This document shows positions 15,162-28,590 of a DNA stretch of 64,000 nucleotides, piece after piece. The stretch lies in contig NZ_QMBN01000001.1 of assembly GCF_003289625.1 (NCBI RefSeq), positions 806,001-870,000 on the forward strand. Direction: 5' to 3'. A program made the position numbers and the translations under genes. Numbering within the stretch: position 1 is the first letter of the stretch; the number at the start of each line of letters is the position of its first letter. The notes under the pieces were generated by a model. That model had not been told where the DNA came from. It made no database searches and worked only from the letters and a program-made list of their open reading frames with translations. This DNA is from Microbacterium sp. SMR1 (lineage in GTDB: Bacteria; Actinomycetota; Actinomycetes; Actinomycetales; Microbacteriaceae).

Positions 15162-17801
15162 TCAGTGACCGGCGACGTCCCAGTCGCCGCCGCGCCCGAT
15201 CTGAACGTCGAGGGGCACCGTGAGCTGAGCGGCGTCGCCCATGCGATCGCGCACGATGCGCTCGGCGGCATCCCACTCACCCGCAGCGACCTCGACCACG
15301 AGCTCGTCGTGGATCTGCAGCAGCACACGAGAGCGGAGGCCCTCGGCGCGGAACTCGCGGTCGATCCGGAAGAGCGCGATCTTCATGATGTCGGCTGCGC
15401 TGCCCTGAATGGGTGCGTTCAGGGCGGCGCGCTCGGCATTCTCGCGGAGCACTCGGTTCGGACTCGCGAGGTCGGGGAACGGACGGCGCCGGCCGAAGAT
15501 CGTCTCCGTGTAGCCGTCGATGCGGGCCTGCTCGACGCTCGAGCGCAGGTAGTCGCGCACCGCCCCGAAACGGGCGAAGTACTCGAGCATGAGCTGCTTG
15601 GCCTCCGACTGCTCGATGCGCAGCTGCTTCGACAGGCCGAACGCCGACAGGCCGTAGACGAGTCCGTACGACATGGCCTTGACCTTCGTGCGCATCGCCG
15701 GCGTGACATCGGCCGGATCGACGCCGAACACGCGCGCCCCGACGAAGCGGTGCAGGTCTTCGCCCGAGACGAACGCCTCGATGAGCCCGGGGTCTTCGGA
15801 GAGGTGCGCCATGATGCGCATCTCGATCTGCGAGTAGTCGGCGGTCAACAGGGTCTCGTACCCCTCGCCCACCTCGAAGGCGGCCCGGATGCGGCGGCTC
15901 TCCTCATTGCGGATGGGGATGTTCTGGAGGTTCGGGTCGGTGCTCGAGAGCCGGCCGGTCTGACTTCCCGTCTGCACGTAGGTCGTGTGGATGCGGTCGT
16001 CGGCGGCGATCGCGGTATCGAGCGACTCGATGATCTGACGCAGCTTGGTGGCTTCACGGTGCTGGAGCAGCAGCTCGAGGAACGGGTGCGGGTTCGACTC
16101 CTGCAGATCGGCGAGCACCGCCGCGTCCGTGGAGTACCCCGTCTTCGTCTTGCGGGTCTTCGGCAGCTGGAGCTGCTCGAACAGCACCTCCTGCAGCTGC
16201 TTGGGCGAACCGAGATTCACCTCGCGGTCGATCGTGGCGTACGCGCGCTGTGCGATGTCGTCCGCTCGTGCCGCGAGTTCTGCCGAGAACGTCGAGAGCT
16301 TCTCGTGCGACACGGCAACACCCGCGAGTTCCATGTCAGCGAGGGTGTCGAGCGTCGGAAGCTCGATATCGGAGAGCACGGAGAGGACGGGCGCGGGCAT
16401 CTCGGCGCGAACCGCCGCTGCCGTGCGCAACGCGAACCAGGAGAGCTGTCCCGGCGTGGCACCCTCCGTCTCGGGAACGAGCTGAGTCGGATCGGCCTCC
16501 GGCAGCTTCTCGTCGAGGTAGCGGTGGACGAGGTCGGCGAGCGTCTTGTCGGGGAAGCTGGGGCGCAGGAGCCACCCGGCCAGGATCGGGTCGAAGACGA
16601 GCCCGCCCAAGCGGACACCGCCGCGCCGCAGCGCCTTGACCTGGAGCTTGGCGTCGGAGATCACCTTGGGCGCGTCGGACTCGAGCCACGGGCGCAGGGC
16701 CTCGGCGACGTCGTCGCCCCAGGTGCCCTCGACCGCTTCGGCGGCGTCGGCCAGACCGATGCGCTGCGGAAAACCTCCCGCGACCATGACGGTCACGCCG
16801 ACCTCGCCGTCGCGGGCCGCCGCCCACGCGGCGAGGTCGGCGGCGGAGAGCTCCGCGGCCGTCGGGGCCGGAACGGCGGGCGCGGCGGTCTCGACGGCCA
16901 TCGCGGGATCTGCCCCCGCTGCCTCGAAGACGCGCGGCAGCAGCGTCCGGAACTCGAGCCGGGCGAAGATGTCGCGCACCGCTTCGGCGTCGATCGGGCC
17001 CACCGCGAGGTCTGCGGGCGTGACCCCGAGCTCGACGTCGCGGAGCAGCCGGTTCAGCGAACGATTGCGCCGCACATCGTCGAGGTGCTCCCGGAGGTTC
17101 CCTCCGACCACTCCCCCGATCTTGTCGGCGTTCTCGAGCAGGGCGTCGAGCGACCCCCACTGCGTGAGCCACTTGACCGCGGTCTTCTCGCCGACTTTGG
17201 GCACTCCAGGCAGGTTGTCGCTCGTCTCGCCGACGAGGGCGGCGATGTCGGGATAGTTCTGCGGCGGCAGACCATACTTCTCGACGACGGTCTCGGGCGT
17301 GTATCGCTTGAGCTGAGAAACACCCTGGACGCTCGGGTAGAGCAACGTCACGTCGTCGGTCACGAGCTGGATCGTGTCGCGATCGCCCGAGCAGACGAGG
17401 ACCTCGAACCCGTCCGCTTCGCCCTGGGTCGCGAGCGTCGCCAGGATGTCGTCGGCCTCGTAGTCCTCTTTCGTCAGCACCGTCACGTTCATCGCGGCGA
17501 GGCACTCCTGCAGAAGCGGGATCTGGCCCTTGAACTCGGCCGGCGACTCCGAGCGATTGGCCTTGTACTCCGTGTACTCGCGCGTACGGAACGACTGTCG
17601 CGACGTATCGAAGGCGACCGCGAGATGGGTCGGCTTCTCGGCCTTGATCAGGTTCACGAACATCGACAGGAACCCGTAGATGCCGTTGGTGTGCTGGCCG
17701 TCCTTCGTCGTGAAGTTGTCGACCGGCAACGCGAAGAACGCCCGGTAGGCCAGCGAGTGGCCGTCGACGACGAGAAGGGTAGGCTTTGCGGAGTCTGTCA
17801 C
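15162..17801 (-). CDS. polA: DNA polymerase I
   Basis: 879 residues, which fill gaps and remove RNA primers during replication and repair. The N-terminal 5'-3' exonuclease domain (about 1-300) has VVDGHSLAYRAFFA, DDILATLA and CSGDRDTIQL. The middle 3'-5' exonuclease-like domain keeps its fold (PKVISDAKLQVKAL, FDPILAGWLLRP) but lacks the acidic DxE catalytic residues at its first motif, so proofreading is probably lost, as in other actinobacterial PolA. The polymerase domain has motif A DYSQIEMRIMAHL, the O-helix region MSYGLVYGLSAFGLS and motif C LQIHDELVVEV. The GTG start lies six bases after a TAGGCT hexamer, so the mRNA is likely leaderless. The gene is transcribed alone. Confidence 0.97.
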   Translation of the reverse strand: MTDSAKPTLLVVDGHSLAYRAFFALPVDNFTTKDGQHTNGIYGFLSMFVNLIKAEKPTHLAVAFDTSRQSFRTREYTEYKANRSESPAEFKGQIPLLQECLAAMNVTVLTKEDYEADDILATLATQGEADGFEVLVCSGDRDTIQLVTDDVTLLYPSVQGVSQLKRYTPETVVEKYGLPPQNYPDIAALVGETSDNLPGVPKVGEKTAVKWLTQWGSLDALLENADKIGGVVGGNLREHLDDVRRNRSLNRLLRDVELGVTPADLAVGPIDAEAVRDIFARLEFRTLLPRVFEAAGADPAMAVETAAPAVPAPTAAELSAADLAAWAAARDGEVGVTVMVAGGFPQRIGLADAAEAVEGTWGDDVAEALRPWLESDAPKVISDAKLQVKALRRGGVRLGGLVFDPILAGWLLRPSFPDKTLADLVHRYLDEKLPEADPTQLVPETEGATPGQLSWFALRTAAAVRAEMPAPVLSVLSDIELPTLDTLADMELAGVAVSHEKLSTFSAELAARADDIAQRAYATIDREVNLGSPKQLQEVLFEQLQLPKTRKTKTGYSTDAAVLADLQESNPHPFLELLLQHREATKLRQIIESLDTAIAADDRIHTTYVQTGSQTGRLSSTDPNLQNIPIRNEESRRIRAAFEVGEGYETLLTADYSQIEMRIMAHLSEDPGLIEAFVSGEDLHRFVGARVFGVDPADVTPAMRTKVKAMSYGLVYGLSAFGLSKQLRIEQSEAKQLMLEYFARFGAVRDYLRSSVEQARIDGYTETIFGRRRPFPDLASPNRVLRENAERAALNAPIQGSAADIMKIALFRIDREFRAEGLRSRVLLQIHDELVVEVAAGEWDAAERIVRDRMGDAAQLTVPLDVQIGRGGDWDVAGH

Positions 17802-17807
17802 CCGTCC

Positions 17808-17813
17808 AGCCTA
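17808..17813 (-). promoter_or_regulatory. -10 hexamer for leaderless polA
   Basis: TAGGCT on the minus strand, exactly six bases before the GTG at 17801. Confidence 0.55.
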
Positions 17814-17859
17814 ACGACGACCGCGGACACCACGACCCGCTGCGACCGAGGGGTGAAGC

Positions 17860-18291
17860 ATGCCCGAGAAGACCGACACCGACACCGGCCTGGCCTGGGC
17901 ACAGGGCCGCGGCAAGGGAGCTCTCGCCGAGCGCATGGGCATCGAGTTCACGGAGTTCACCACCGAGCGCTGCGTCGCGACAATGCCCGTCGAGGGCAAC
18001 ACCCAGCCCGTGGGCCTGCTCCACGGCGGCGCGTACGTCGTGCTCGGCGAGTCTCTCGGCTCCATGGCGGCGAACATGCACGCCGGCCCGGGACGCCTCG
18101 CCGTCGGCGTCGACATCAACGCCACGCACACGCGATCCGCGACGAGCGGTGTCGTGACGGGCGTGTGCACTCCCCTGCATCTCGGGCGCTCGATGACAGT
18201 GCACGAGATCGTCGTATCCGACGAGCAGGGGCGCCGGTGCTCCACCATCCGCATCACGAACCTCATCAAGGACGCCCCCGCGGCATCCTGA
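17860..18291 (+). CDS. PaaI-like hotdog-fold acyl-CoA thioesterase
   Basis: 143 residues of a single hotdog domain. The signature QPVGLLHGGAYVVLGESLGS carries the His-Gly-Gly turn and the Glu used as the catalytic residue in PaaI-type thioesterases. VGVDINATHTRSATSG forms the central strands that bind the CoA ester. It should hydrolyse an aryl- or acyl-CoA in the cytoplasm; the closest functional types are menaquinone-pathway DHNA-CoA and phenylacetyl-CoA thioesterases, which cannot be separated by eye. The ATG at 17860 has GAGGGG upstream. It is divergent from polA and ends at a strong hairpin shared with the ANTAR regulator. Confidence 0.85.
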   Translation: MPEKTDTDTGLAWAQGRGKGALAERMGIEFTEFTTERCVATMPVEGNTQPVGLLHGGAYVVLGESLGSMAANMHAGPGRLAVGVDINATHTRSATSGVVTGVCTPLHLGRSMTVHEIVVSDEQGRRCSTIRITNLIKDAPAAS

Positions 18292-18301
18292 CGCGACGAC
18301 G

Positions 18302-18330
18302 AAGCCCCCTCCCGAACCGGGAGGGGGCTT
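18302..18330. terminator. strong bidirectional terminator
   Basis: A perfect 12-base stem (18302-18313 against 18319-18330) with loop GAACC, flanked by AA and TT, lies between the convergent thioesterase and ANTAR regulator genes. Confidence 0.88.
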
Positions 18331-18353
18331 TCTCGTCGCCGCGGCGCCGCGGA

Positions 18354-18971
18354 CTACTTCTTGGGGGCGAGCTGCTCGATGATCGCCTTGGCCACGTCCT
18401 GCATCGTGAGGCGGCGGTCCATCGACGCCTTCTGGATCCAGCGGAACGCCTCGGGCTCGCTGAGACCCATTTTCTCGTTGAGCAGACCCTTCGCCCGGTC
18501 GACGAGCTTGCGGGTCTCGAAGCGCTCGACCATGTCGGCGACCTCGGCCTCGAGGGTGATGATCTGCTCGTAGCGGGCGAGCGCGATCTCGATGGCGGGG
18601 AGCAGATCGTTCGGGGTGAAGGGCTTGACGACGTAGGCGAGAGCACCGGCCTCGGTCGCCCGCTCGACGAGTTCCTTCTGGCTGAACGCCGTCAGCAGGA
18701 CGACGGGCGCGATGTGCGCCTTGCCGAGCCGTTCGGCGGCCGAGATCCCGTCGAGGACGGGCATCTTGACGTCCATGATCACGAGATCGGGACGCAGCTC
18801 GGTCGCAAGCTGCACCGCGGTCTCGCCGTCGCCCGCCTCGCCGACGACGTCGTATCCGTTGTCGCGCAGGATCTCGACGATGTCGAGTCGAATGAGCGAC
18901 TCGTCTTCGGCCACGACGACTCGGCGCGGTGCGGGAGCGGCCGACGTGGGGACCTCTTCTTGCTCTGTCAC
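18354..18971 (-). CDS. response regulator with ANTAR RNA-binding domain
   Basis: 205 residues. The N-terminal receiver domain (about 16-135) has the acidic pair AEDES, phosphoacceptor Asp67 in VIMDVKMP, and the conserved Thr and Lys in LLTAFS and YVVKPF. The C-terminal ANTAR domain has LVDRAKGLLNEKMGLSEPEA and helices ending KASMDRRLTMQDVAKAII. ANTAR proteins bind paired hexaloop hairpins in mRNA leaders and cause antitermination once phosphorylated. No histidine kinase is adjacent, so this is an orphan regulator. A coiled-coil segment (ITLEAEVADMVERFE) links the domains. The GTG start at 18971 lies 11 bases after a TACCGT hexamer, so the leader is only a few bases long. Confidence 0.93.
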   Translation of the reverse strand: MTEQEEVPTSAAPAPRRVVVAEDESLIRLDIVEILRDNGYDVVGEAGDGETAVQLATELRPDLVIMDVKMPVLDGISAAERLGKAHIAPVVLLTAFSQKELVERATEAGALAYVVKPFTPNDLLPAIEIALARYEQIITLEAEVADMVERFETRKLVDRAKGLLNEKMGLSEPEAFRWIQKASMDRRLTMQDVAKAIIEQLAPKK

Positions 18972-18982
18972 CTTTCGATCCT

Positions 18983-18988
18983 ACGGTA
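18983..18988 (-). promoter_or_regulatory. -10 hexamer for the ANTAR regulator gene
   Basis: TACCGT on the minus strand, 11 bases from the -10 end to the GTG, predicting a leader of only about four or five bases. Confidence 0.45.
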
Positions 18989-19034
18989 TGGGCGTTCCGG
19001 ACACGGTTCCGTCGGGTGACGCCGCGTGAGGCGG

Positions 19035-19040
19035 TATTGT
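19035..19040 (+). promoter_or_regulatory. -10 hexamer for tRNA-Leu
   Basis: TATTGT, 12 bases before the first base of the mature tRNA. No clear -35 was found. Confidence 0.5.
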
Positions 19041-19052
19041 CGATGTGCGTGC

Positions 19053-19133
19053 GCCGGTGTGGCGGAATGGCAGACGCGACCGACTCAAACTCGGTTGTCT
19101 TCGGACGTGTGGGTTCGACTCCCACCACCGGCA
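19053..19133 (+). tRNA. tRNA-Leu, anticodon CAA
   Basis: An 81-base class II tRNA. The acceptor stem is GCCGGTG (19053-19059) with CACCGGC (19126-19132) and discriminator A19133. The anticodon stem ACCGA/TCGGT encloses the loop CTCAAAC, so the anticodon is CAA and it reads UUG. The long variable arm and the GGGTTCGACTCCC T arm are present. CCA is not encoded. UUG is a rare codon in such a GC-rich genome. Confidence 0.95.
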
Positions 19134-19139
19134 CGACGA

Positions 19140-19174
19140 AAGGGCGGGCATCTCGTGGAGAGGTGCCCGCCCTT
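19140..19174. terminator. terminator between tRNA-Leu and pyk
   Basis: A perfect 11-base stem, AAGGGCGGGCA (19140-19150) with TGCCCGCCCTT (19164-19174), sits 6 bases after the tRNA and 17 bases before the pyk stop on the other strand. It probably works both ways. Confidence 0.8.
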
Positions 19175-19191
19175 CGGCATTCATGTGGCGC

Positions 19192-20640
19192 TTACTGGAT
19201 CGCCTGGTAGATCGGCGCGCGGCCGTTGACGGCGTCGCCGATCTTGTGGATGCGGATGTCGTTGGTCGATCCCTGGATTCCGGGAGGGGACCCGGAGATG
19301 ACGACCACCTTGTCGCCGACCTCGGCGAGGCCGTTCGAAAGGAAGTAGTCGTCGACCTGGTGGAACATCAGGTCGGTGTGCGCGACCTCCTCCACGAGGC
19401 TCGAACGGATGCCCCACGTCAGGGCCATGCGACGACGGATCGCCGGGTCCGGGGTGAACGCGATCATGGGGATCTCGGGACGCAGACGCGACATGCGGCG
19501 CGCGGTGTCGCCGGACTCGGTGAACATGCAGAGGAACTTCGCCTCGATGAACTGCGCGACTTCCATGGCGGCGAGCGTGATCGCGCCGCCCTGCGTGCGC
19601 GGCTTCGCCGTCAGCGGTGCGATGCGCTCGAGACCGTGGGTCTCGGTCGAGTCGACGATGCGCGCCATGGTCTCGACGACGACGACGGGGTACTTGCCCA
19701 CGCTGGTCTCGCCCGAGAGCATCACGGCGTCGGCGCCGTCGAGGACGGCGTTGGCGACGTCGCTGGTCTCGGCGCGCGTCGGCACCGGGTTCTCGATCAT
19801 CGACTCCAGCATCTGGGTCGCGACGATCACGGGCTTGGCCATACGGCGGCACAGCGCCACGGCCTTCTTCTGCACGATCGGCACGGCCTCGAGCGGAAGC
19901 TCCACGCCGAGGTCACCGCGCGCGACCATGATGCCGTCGAAGGCGTCGATGATCTCCTCGAGGTTCTCGACCGCCTGCGGCTTCTCGATCTTCGCGATGA
20001 CGGGGACCTTGCGGCCCTCCTCCGCCATGATCTCGTGCACACGCGTGACGTCGGCGGCATCCCGCACGAACGACAGTGCGATGATGTCGGCTCCCTGCTG
20101 CAGCCCCCAGCGCAGGTCGGCCTCGTCCTTGTCCGACAGCGCCGGAACGCTCACGGCGACACCGGGCAGGTTGATGCCCTTGTTGTTCGAGACGGGGCCG
20201 GCGACGATGACCTTCGTCGTGACGACCGAGCCCTCGACCGAGACGACCTCGACGCGAACCTTGCCGTCGTCGATGAGCAGGAAGTCGCCGGGCTTGACGT
20301 CGCCGGGCAGGCCCTTGAACGTCGTCGAGACGATCTCCTTGGTGCCGAGGATGTCGTCGGTCGTGATCTTGAAGACGTCGCCGACCGCGAGCTGGTGCGG
20401 CCCGTTCTCGAACTTGCCGAGACGGATCTTCGGCCCCTGCAGGTCGACCAGGATCGCGACGGGGCGACCTGCGTCGTCGGCGGCCTTCCGCACGTTGGCC
20501 CAGCGGGCCTCGTGCTCCGAATAGTCTCCGTGGCTGAGGTTGAATCGGGTCACGTCCACACCGGCGTCGATGATGGCTCGCACCATCTCGTAGCTGGCTG
20601 TGGCCGGTCCCAGGGTGGCGACGATCTTGGCGCGTCTCAC
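19192..20640 (-). CDS. pyk: pyruvate kinase
   Basis: 482 residues. It converts phosphoenolpyruvate and ADP to pyruvate and ATP in the last step of glycolysis. Visible landmarks are RRAKIVATLGPATAS at the N terminus, FNLSHGDYSEHE, VDLQGPKIRLG, the catalytic Lys region VIAKIEKPQAVENL, MVARGDLGVELP (divalent-metal site) and SGETSVGKYP. The GTG at 20640 is chosen because GGAG lies five bases upstream; the frame runs further up but that part is not kinase-like. A TAGGCT -10 overlaps the gltD stop codon, so pyk has its own promoter at the end of the gltBD unit. A hairpin near 19140-19174 terminates it. Confidence 0.97.
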   Translation of the reverse strand: MRRAKIVATLGPATASYEMVRAIIDAGVDVTRFNLSHGDYSEHEARWANVRKAADDAGRPVAILVDLQGPKIRLGKFENGPHQLAVGDVFKITTDDILGTKEIVSTTFKGLPGDVKPGDFLLIDDGKVRVEVVSVEGSVVTTKVIVAGPVSNNKGINLPGVAVSVPALSDKDEADLRWGLQQGADIIALSFVRDAADVTRVHEIMAEEGRKVPVIAKIEKPQAVENLEEIIDAFDGIMVARGDLGVELPLEAVPIVQKKAVALCRRMAKPVIVATQMLESMIENPVPTRAETSDVANAVLDGADAVMLSGETSVGKYPVVVVETMARIVDSTETHGLERIAPLTAKPRTQGGAITLAAMEVAQFIEAKFLCMFTESGDTARRMSRLRPEIPMIAFTPDPAIRRRMALTWGIRSSLVEEVAHTDLMFHQVDDYFLSNGLAEVGDKVVVISGSPPGIQGSTNDIRIHKIGDAVNGRAPIYQAIQ

Positions 20641-20681
20641 TGATACTCCGGTGGTTTCGGGTCGGGAGGGGGGTTGGGTCC

Positions 20682-20687
20682 AGCCTA
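20682..20687 (-). promoter_or_regulatory. -10 hexamer for pyk overlapping the gltD stop codon
   Basis: TAGGCT on the minus strand; its TAG is the gltD stop. It predicts a leader of about 35 bases with a GGAG ribosome site. Confidence 0.4.
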
Positions 20688-22143
20688 TGCCCGCTGGAGC
20701 CCGATCGCGACGTCGGTCGGACGCACCGGCGCCGGAAGGTCGGTGTCGCCCATCAGATAGCGGTCGACAGCGGATGCCGCGGCGCGGCCCTCCGCGATCG
20801 CCCACACGATGAGCGACTGTCCGCGCCCGGCGTCGCCGGCCACGAACACCCCCGGCGTGGTGGTCTGGTAGTCGTCGGCACGTTCCACGTTGCCGCGATC
20901 GGTGAACAACGTACCCAGCTGCGCCTCGAGCTCGGAGCGCTCGGGACCGGTGAAACCCATCGCGATCAGGACGAGGTCGGCGGGGATCTCGCGCTCGGTC
21001 CCGCTCTTGGGCACGCGGCGACCGTCGACGAACTCGGTCTCGGCGACGCGCAGCGCGCGCACCTCTCCCGCCTCGTTGCCGAGGAACTCGACCGTGGACG
21101 CCAGGTAGCTGCGCTCACCGCCTTCTTCGTGCGCGGAGGCGACCTCGAAGATGGTCGGCATCATCGGCCACGGCTGGGTGTCGGGGCGGTCCGACGGCGG
21201 CTGCTTGCCGATCGCGAGGTTCGTCACGCTGAGCGCGCCCTGACGGTGCGCCGTGCCGATGCAGTCCGCGCCGGTGTCACCACCGCCGATCACGACGACG
21301 TGCTTGCCCTCCGCGTGGATCTGGTTCGCGACCTGGTCTCCCGCGACGGCCTTGTTCGACTCGACGAGGTACTCCATCGCGAAGTGCACGCCGGCGAGGT
21401 CGCGGCCCGGGATCGCGAGGTCGCGGGGCAGGGTCGAGCCGGTCGCCACCACGACCGCGTCGTAGCGGGCGCGCAGCGCGTCCCACGAGATGTCCTTGCC
21501 GATCTCGACGCCGGCACGGAAACGCGTGCCCTCGTCCTGCATCTGACGCAGGCGCGCCTCGATGTGGCGCTTCTCCATCTTGAAGTCGGGGATGCCGTAC
21601 CGCAGCAGGCCGCCGATGCGGTCGTCGCGCTCGTAGACGGCGACGGTGTGACCGGCGCGGGTCAGCTGCTGCGCGGCGGCGAGTCCGGCGGGGCCGGAGC
21701 CGACGACGGCAACCGTCTTGCCCGTCAGACGCCCCGGGGGCTCGGCCTCGACCCATCCGTTGGCGAACGCCTCGTCGATCGTCGAGACCTCGATCTGCTT
21801 GATCGTGACCGGCGGCTGGTTGATGCCGAGAACGCACGAGCTCTCGCACGGTGCAGGGCACAGGCGCCCGGTGAACTCCGGGAAGTTGTTCGTGGCGTGC
21901 AGACGCTCGATGGCCGAGCGCCCCTCGCCACGCCACATGAGGTCGTTCCACTCGGGGATGAGGTTGCCCAGCGGGCACCCCTGATGACAGAACGGCACGC
22001 CGCAGTCCATGCAGCGCCCCGCCTGACGGCGGAGAACGGCGCTGTCACCGGGCTCGTAGACCTCGCGCCAGTCCATGATGCGGACGGGAACGGGACGGCG
22101 CTTGGGGAGCTCGCGCTCCGTGATCTTCAGGAAGCCCTTGGGG

Positions 22144-22151
<8 letters not shown>
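20685..22151 (-). CDS. gltD: glutamate synthase (NADPH) small subunit
   Basis: 488 residues. The beta subunit passes electrons from NADPH to the large subunit for glutamate formation. The N-terminal region has the 4Fe-4S Cys clusters [19 protein letters not shown] and [12 protein letters not shown]-binding [17 protein letters not shown] and NADPH-binding [16 protein letters not shown] follow, and the C-terminal FAD loop is [19 protein letters not shown]. The GTG start at 22151 overlaps the gltB stop by 8 bases and has GGAGGTGA upstream inside gltB, so the two subunits are made together. Confidence 0.97.
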
Positions 22152-26724
<4,573 letters not shown>

Positions 26725-26777
26725 ACTGACCGTCCTCACATTGGTGCTGAAACCGGGACGACGTCGGCCCTGGGGAA

Positions 26778-27752
26778 CTACTGCTTCGAGGTGACTGCGC
26801 TTGTGGCGCTGTCTGCGTGAGCTTCGGGCGTCGGGGGTGCGCTCAGATCCACGAAGTCTTCGGTGCTCTGCGATTGTAGCGCGCTCGGAGCGACCCATTC
26901 GCGACCCGCCTGATAAGGCGACGGCTCGTCGCCCGGGTGACGTCGCGTCTGCACCACGATGATCGCGATTCCGACCACGACGGCGAAGATCGCCGCCCAG
27001 ACGTTGGTGCGGATGCCGAGGATGATCTCACTCGGATCGATCCGGATCGACTCCCACACGATGCGGCCGGCGCCGTACCAGACGAGGTAGAGACCGAAGA
27101 GCTTGCCCCACTGCGCCCAGGCCTTGCGACCGACCCACAGCAGCACGAGCACGCCGAGACCGTTCCAGATCACCTCGTAGAGGAACGTCGGGTGGAAGAG
27201 CGTGTCAGGAGCCAGTCCCGCGGGGAACGCGGGGTTGCTGGGATTGATCTCCAGCCCCCAGGGCAGGTCGGTGGGGAGTCCGAAGAGCTCCTGGTTGAAC
27301 CAGTTCCCGAACCGCCCCATCGCCTGAGCGAGGAGGATTCCCGGAGCCAGCGCGTCCGCGAAGCTCCAGAACCGGATGCCGGTCCACTTGCAGCCGAGGT
27401 AGGCGCCCACGGCACCGCCGATCAGCGCACCGAAGATCGCGATGCCGCCTTCCCAGATGAAGAGCACCGCCCACGGGTTCTTGTCGGGTCCGAAGTAGAA
27501 CCCCGGGTGCGTCAGGACGTGGAATGCGCGCGCACCCACCAGGGCCAACGGCACAGCCAGCAGTGCGATGTCGATGACGACCCACGGCTCCGCACCGCGC
27601 CTCGTGAGGCGGTGGTTGGTCATCAGCGTCGCGACGATGATCCCGGCGATGATGCACAGCGCGTAGAAGTGGATGCGCAGCGGGCCCAGGTCGATGTAGC
27701 TCACCGACGGGCTCGGGATGCTCGCGACGAGCGTGTGTGCAGCGTGGATCAT
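26778..27752 (-). CDS. lgt: prolipoprotein diacylglyceryl transferase
   Basis: 324 residues. It attaches diacylglycerol to the lipobox cysteine of lipoprotein precursors at the cytoplasmic membrane. About seven hydrophobic segments are present. The Lgt signature [14 protein letters not shown] has the essential Arg and Asn, and [11 protein letters not shown] and [14 protein letters not shown] complete the conserved set. A hydrophilic tail of about 50 residues follows the last helix. The ATG at 27752 (MIHAAH) is the only start that gives a normal N terminus. The gene keeps the conserved actinobacterial place after trpA and before gltB, with its own likely -10 element overlapping the trpA stop. 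Confidence 0.96.
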   Translation of the reverse strand: MIHAAHTLVASIPSPSVSYIDLGPLRIHFYALCIIAGIIVATLMTNHRLTRRGAEPWVVIDIALLAVPLALVGARAFHVLTHPGFYFGPDKNPWAVLFIWEGGIAIFGALIGGAVGAYLGCKWTGIRFWSFADALAPGILLAQAMGRFGNWFNQELFGLPTDLPWGLEINPSNPAFPAGLAPDTLFHPTFLYEVIWNGLGVLVLLWVGRKAWAQWGKLFGLYLVWYGAGRIVWESIRIDPSEIILGIRTNVWAAIFAVVVGIAIIVVQTRRHPGDEPSPYQAGREWVAPSALQSQSTEDFVDLSAPPTPEAHADSATSAVTSKQ

Positions 27753-27792
27753 CGGATCGTCCCTCGGAAATCGGTGGTCGTGCGACCGGAAA

Positions 27793-27798
27793 AGTCTA
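27793..27798 (-). promoter_or_regulatory. -10 hexamer for lgt overlapping the trpA stop codon
   Basis: TAGACT on the minus strand; its TAG is the trpA stop. It predicts a leader of about 34 bases. Confidence 0.4.
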
Positions 27799-28590
27799 GA
27801 CGCGCTCGCGGGCGGTGCCCGCCGCGAGTTCACGCGCGGTGTCGGTGAGTCCGGCCACTCCCCCGTCTCGCAGCGCACGCACGAGTGCGGTCCCGACGAT
27901 GGCGCCGTCGGCATAGTCGACGACGCCCGCGACCTGCTCGGGCGTCGAGATGCCGATGCCGACGCAGGCGTGGGCTGCGCCGAGCGCACGGATACGGCCG
28001 ACGAGAGTGCGGGCGGCCGCGTCGAGCTCCGTCCGCTCCCCCGTGATTCCCATGGTCGAAACGGTGTACACGAAGCCCGTGGAGGCCTCGACGATCATCC
28101 GCAGTCGCTCCTCGGTCGACGTCGGTGCGGCGAGGAAGACGCGGTCGAGCCCCGTGCGCTCCGACGCGGCGAGCCACTCTGGCGCTGCATCCGGAGTGAT
28201 GTCCGGCGTGATCAGACCTGCACCGCCGGCCGAGACCAGGTCGTCGGCGAAACGGTCGACGCCGTACTGCAGCACGGGGTTCCAGTAGGTCATGACGAGG
28301 ATCGGGATGTCGACGCGCTCTGCGATCGCCCGGACTGCCGTGAAGGTGTCGCGCAGTCGAAAACCCGCGGCCAGGGCCACCTGGGTCGCCTCCTGGATGA
28401 CGACGCCGTCCATCACGGGGTCGGAGTACGGGGGGCCGAGCTCGAGGACGTCGGCGCCGGCCTCTGCCAGCGCGACGGCGGCCTCGATGCTCGTCTCGAG
28501 ATCGGGGAAGCCGAGTGGAAGGTAACCGACGAACGCGCCGCGCCCCTCGGCGTGTGCGGCCTCGATCGCCGCGGCCACGCGGGAGGTCAC
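27796..28590 (-). CDS. trpA: tryptophan synthase alpha chain
   Basis: 264 residues of TIM-barrel fold. It cleaves indole-3-glycerol phosphate to indole and glyceraldehyde 3-phosphate and passes indole to TrpB. Visible motifs are [37 protein letters not shown] (catalytic acidic region), [21 protein letters not shown] and the phosphate loop [11 protein letters not shown] with IVGTALV. The GTG start overlaps the trpB stop in a 4-base GTGA, so the two subunits are translated together. The gene ends in TAG. Confidence 0.96.
   Translation of the reverse strand: MTSRVAAAIEAAHAEGRGAFVGYLPLGFPDLETSIEAAVALAEAGADVLELGPPYSDPVMDGVVIQEATQVALAAGFRLRDTFTAVRAIAERVDIPILVMTYWNPVLQYGVDRFADDLVSAGGAGLITPDITPDAAPEWLAASERTGLDRVFLAAPTSTEERLRMIVEASTGFVYTVSTMGITGERTELDAAARTLVGRIRALGAAHACVGIGISTPEQVAGVVDYADGAIVGTALVRALRDGGVAGLTDTARELAAGTARERV

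Noticed and set aside
15165..19019. 1284-codon open frame antisense to polA and beyond
   Set aside because: It crosses polA, the thioesterase gene and a terminator, with no family features; it is a shadow frame.
19053..19133. tRNA-Leu as an attachment site for an integrated element
   Set aside because: No second copy of the tRNA 3' end was noticed, and the flanking genes are core (ANTAR regulator and pyk).
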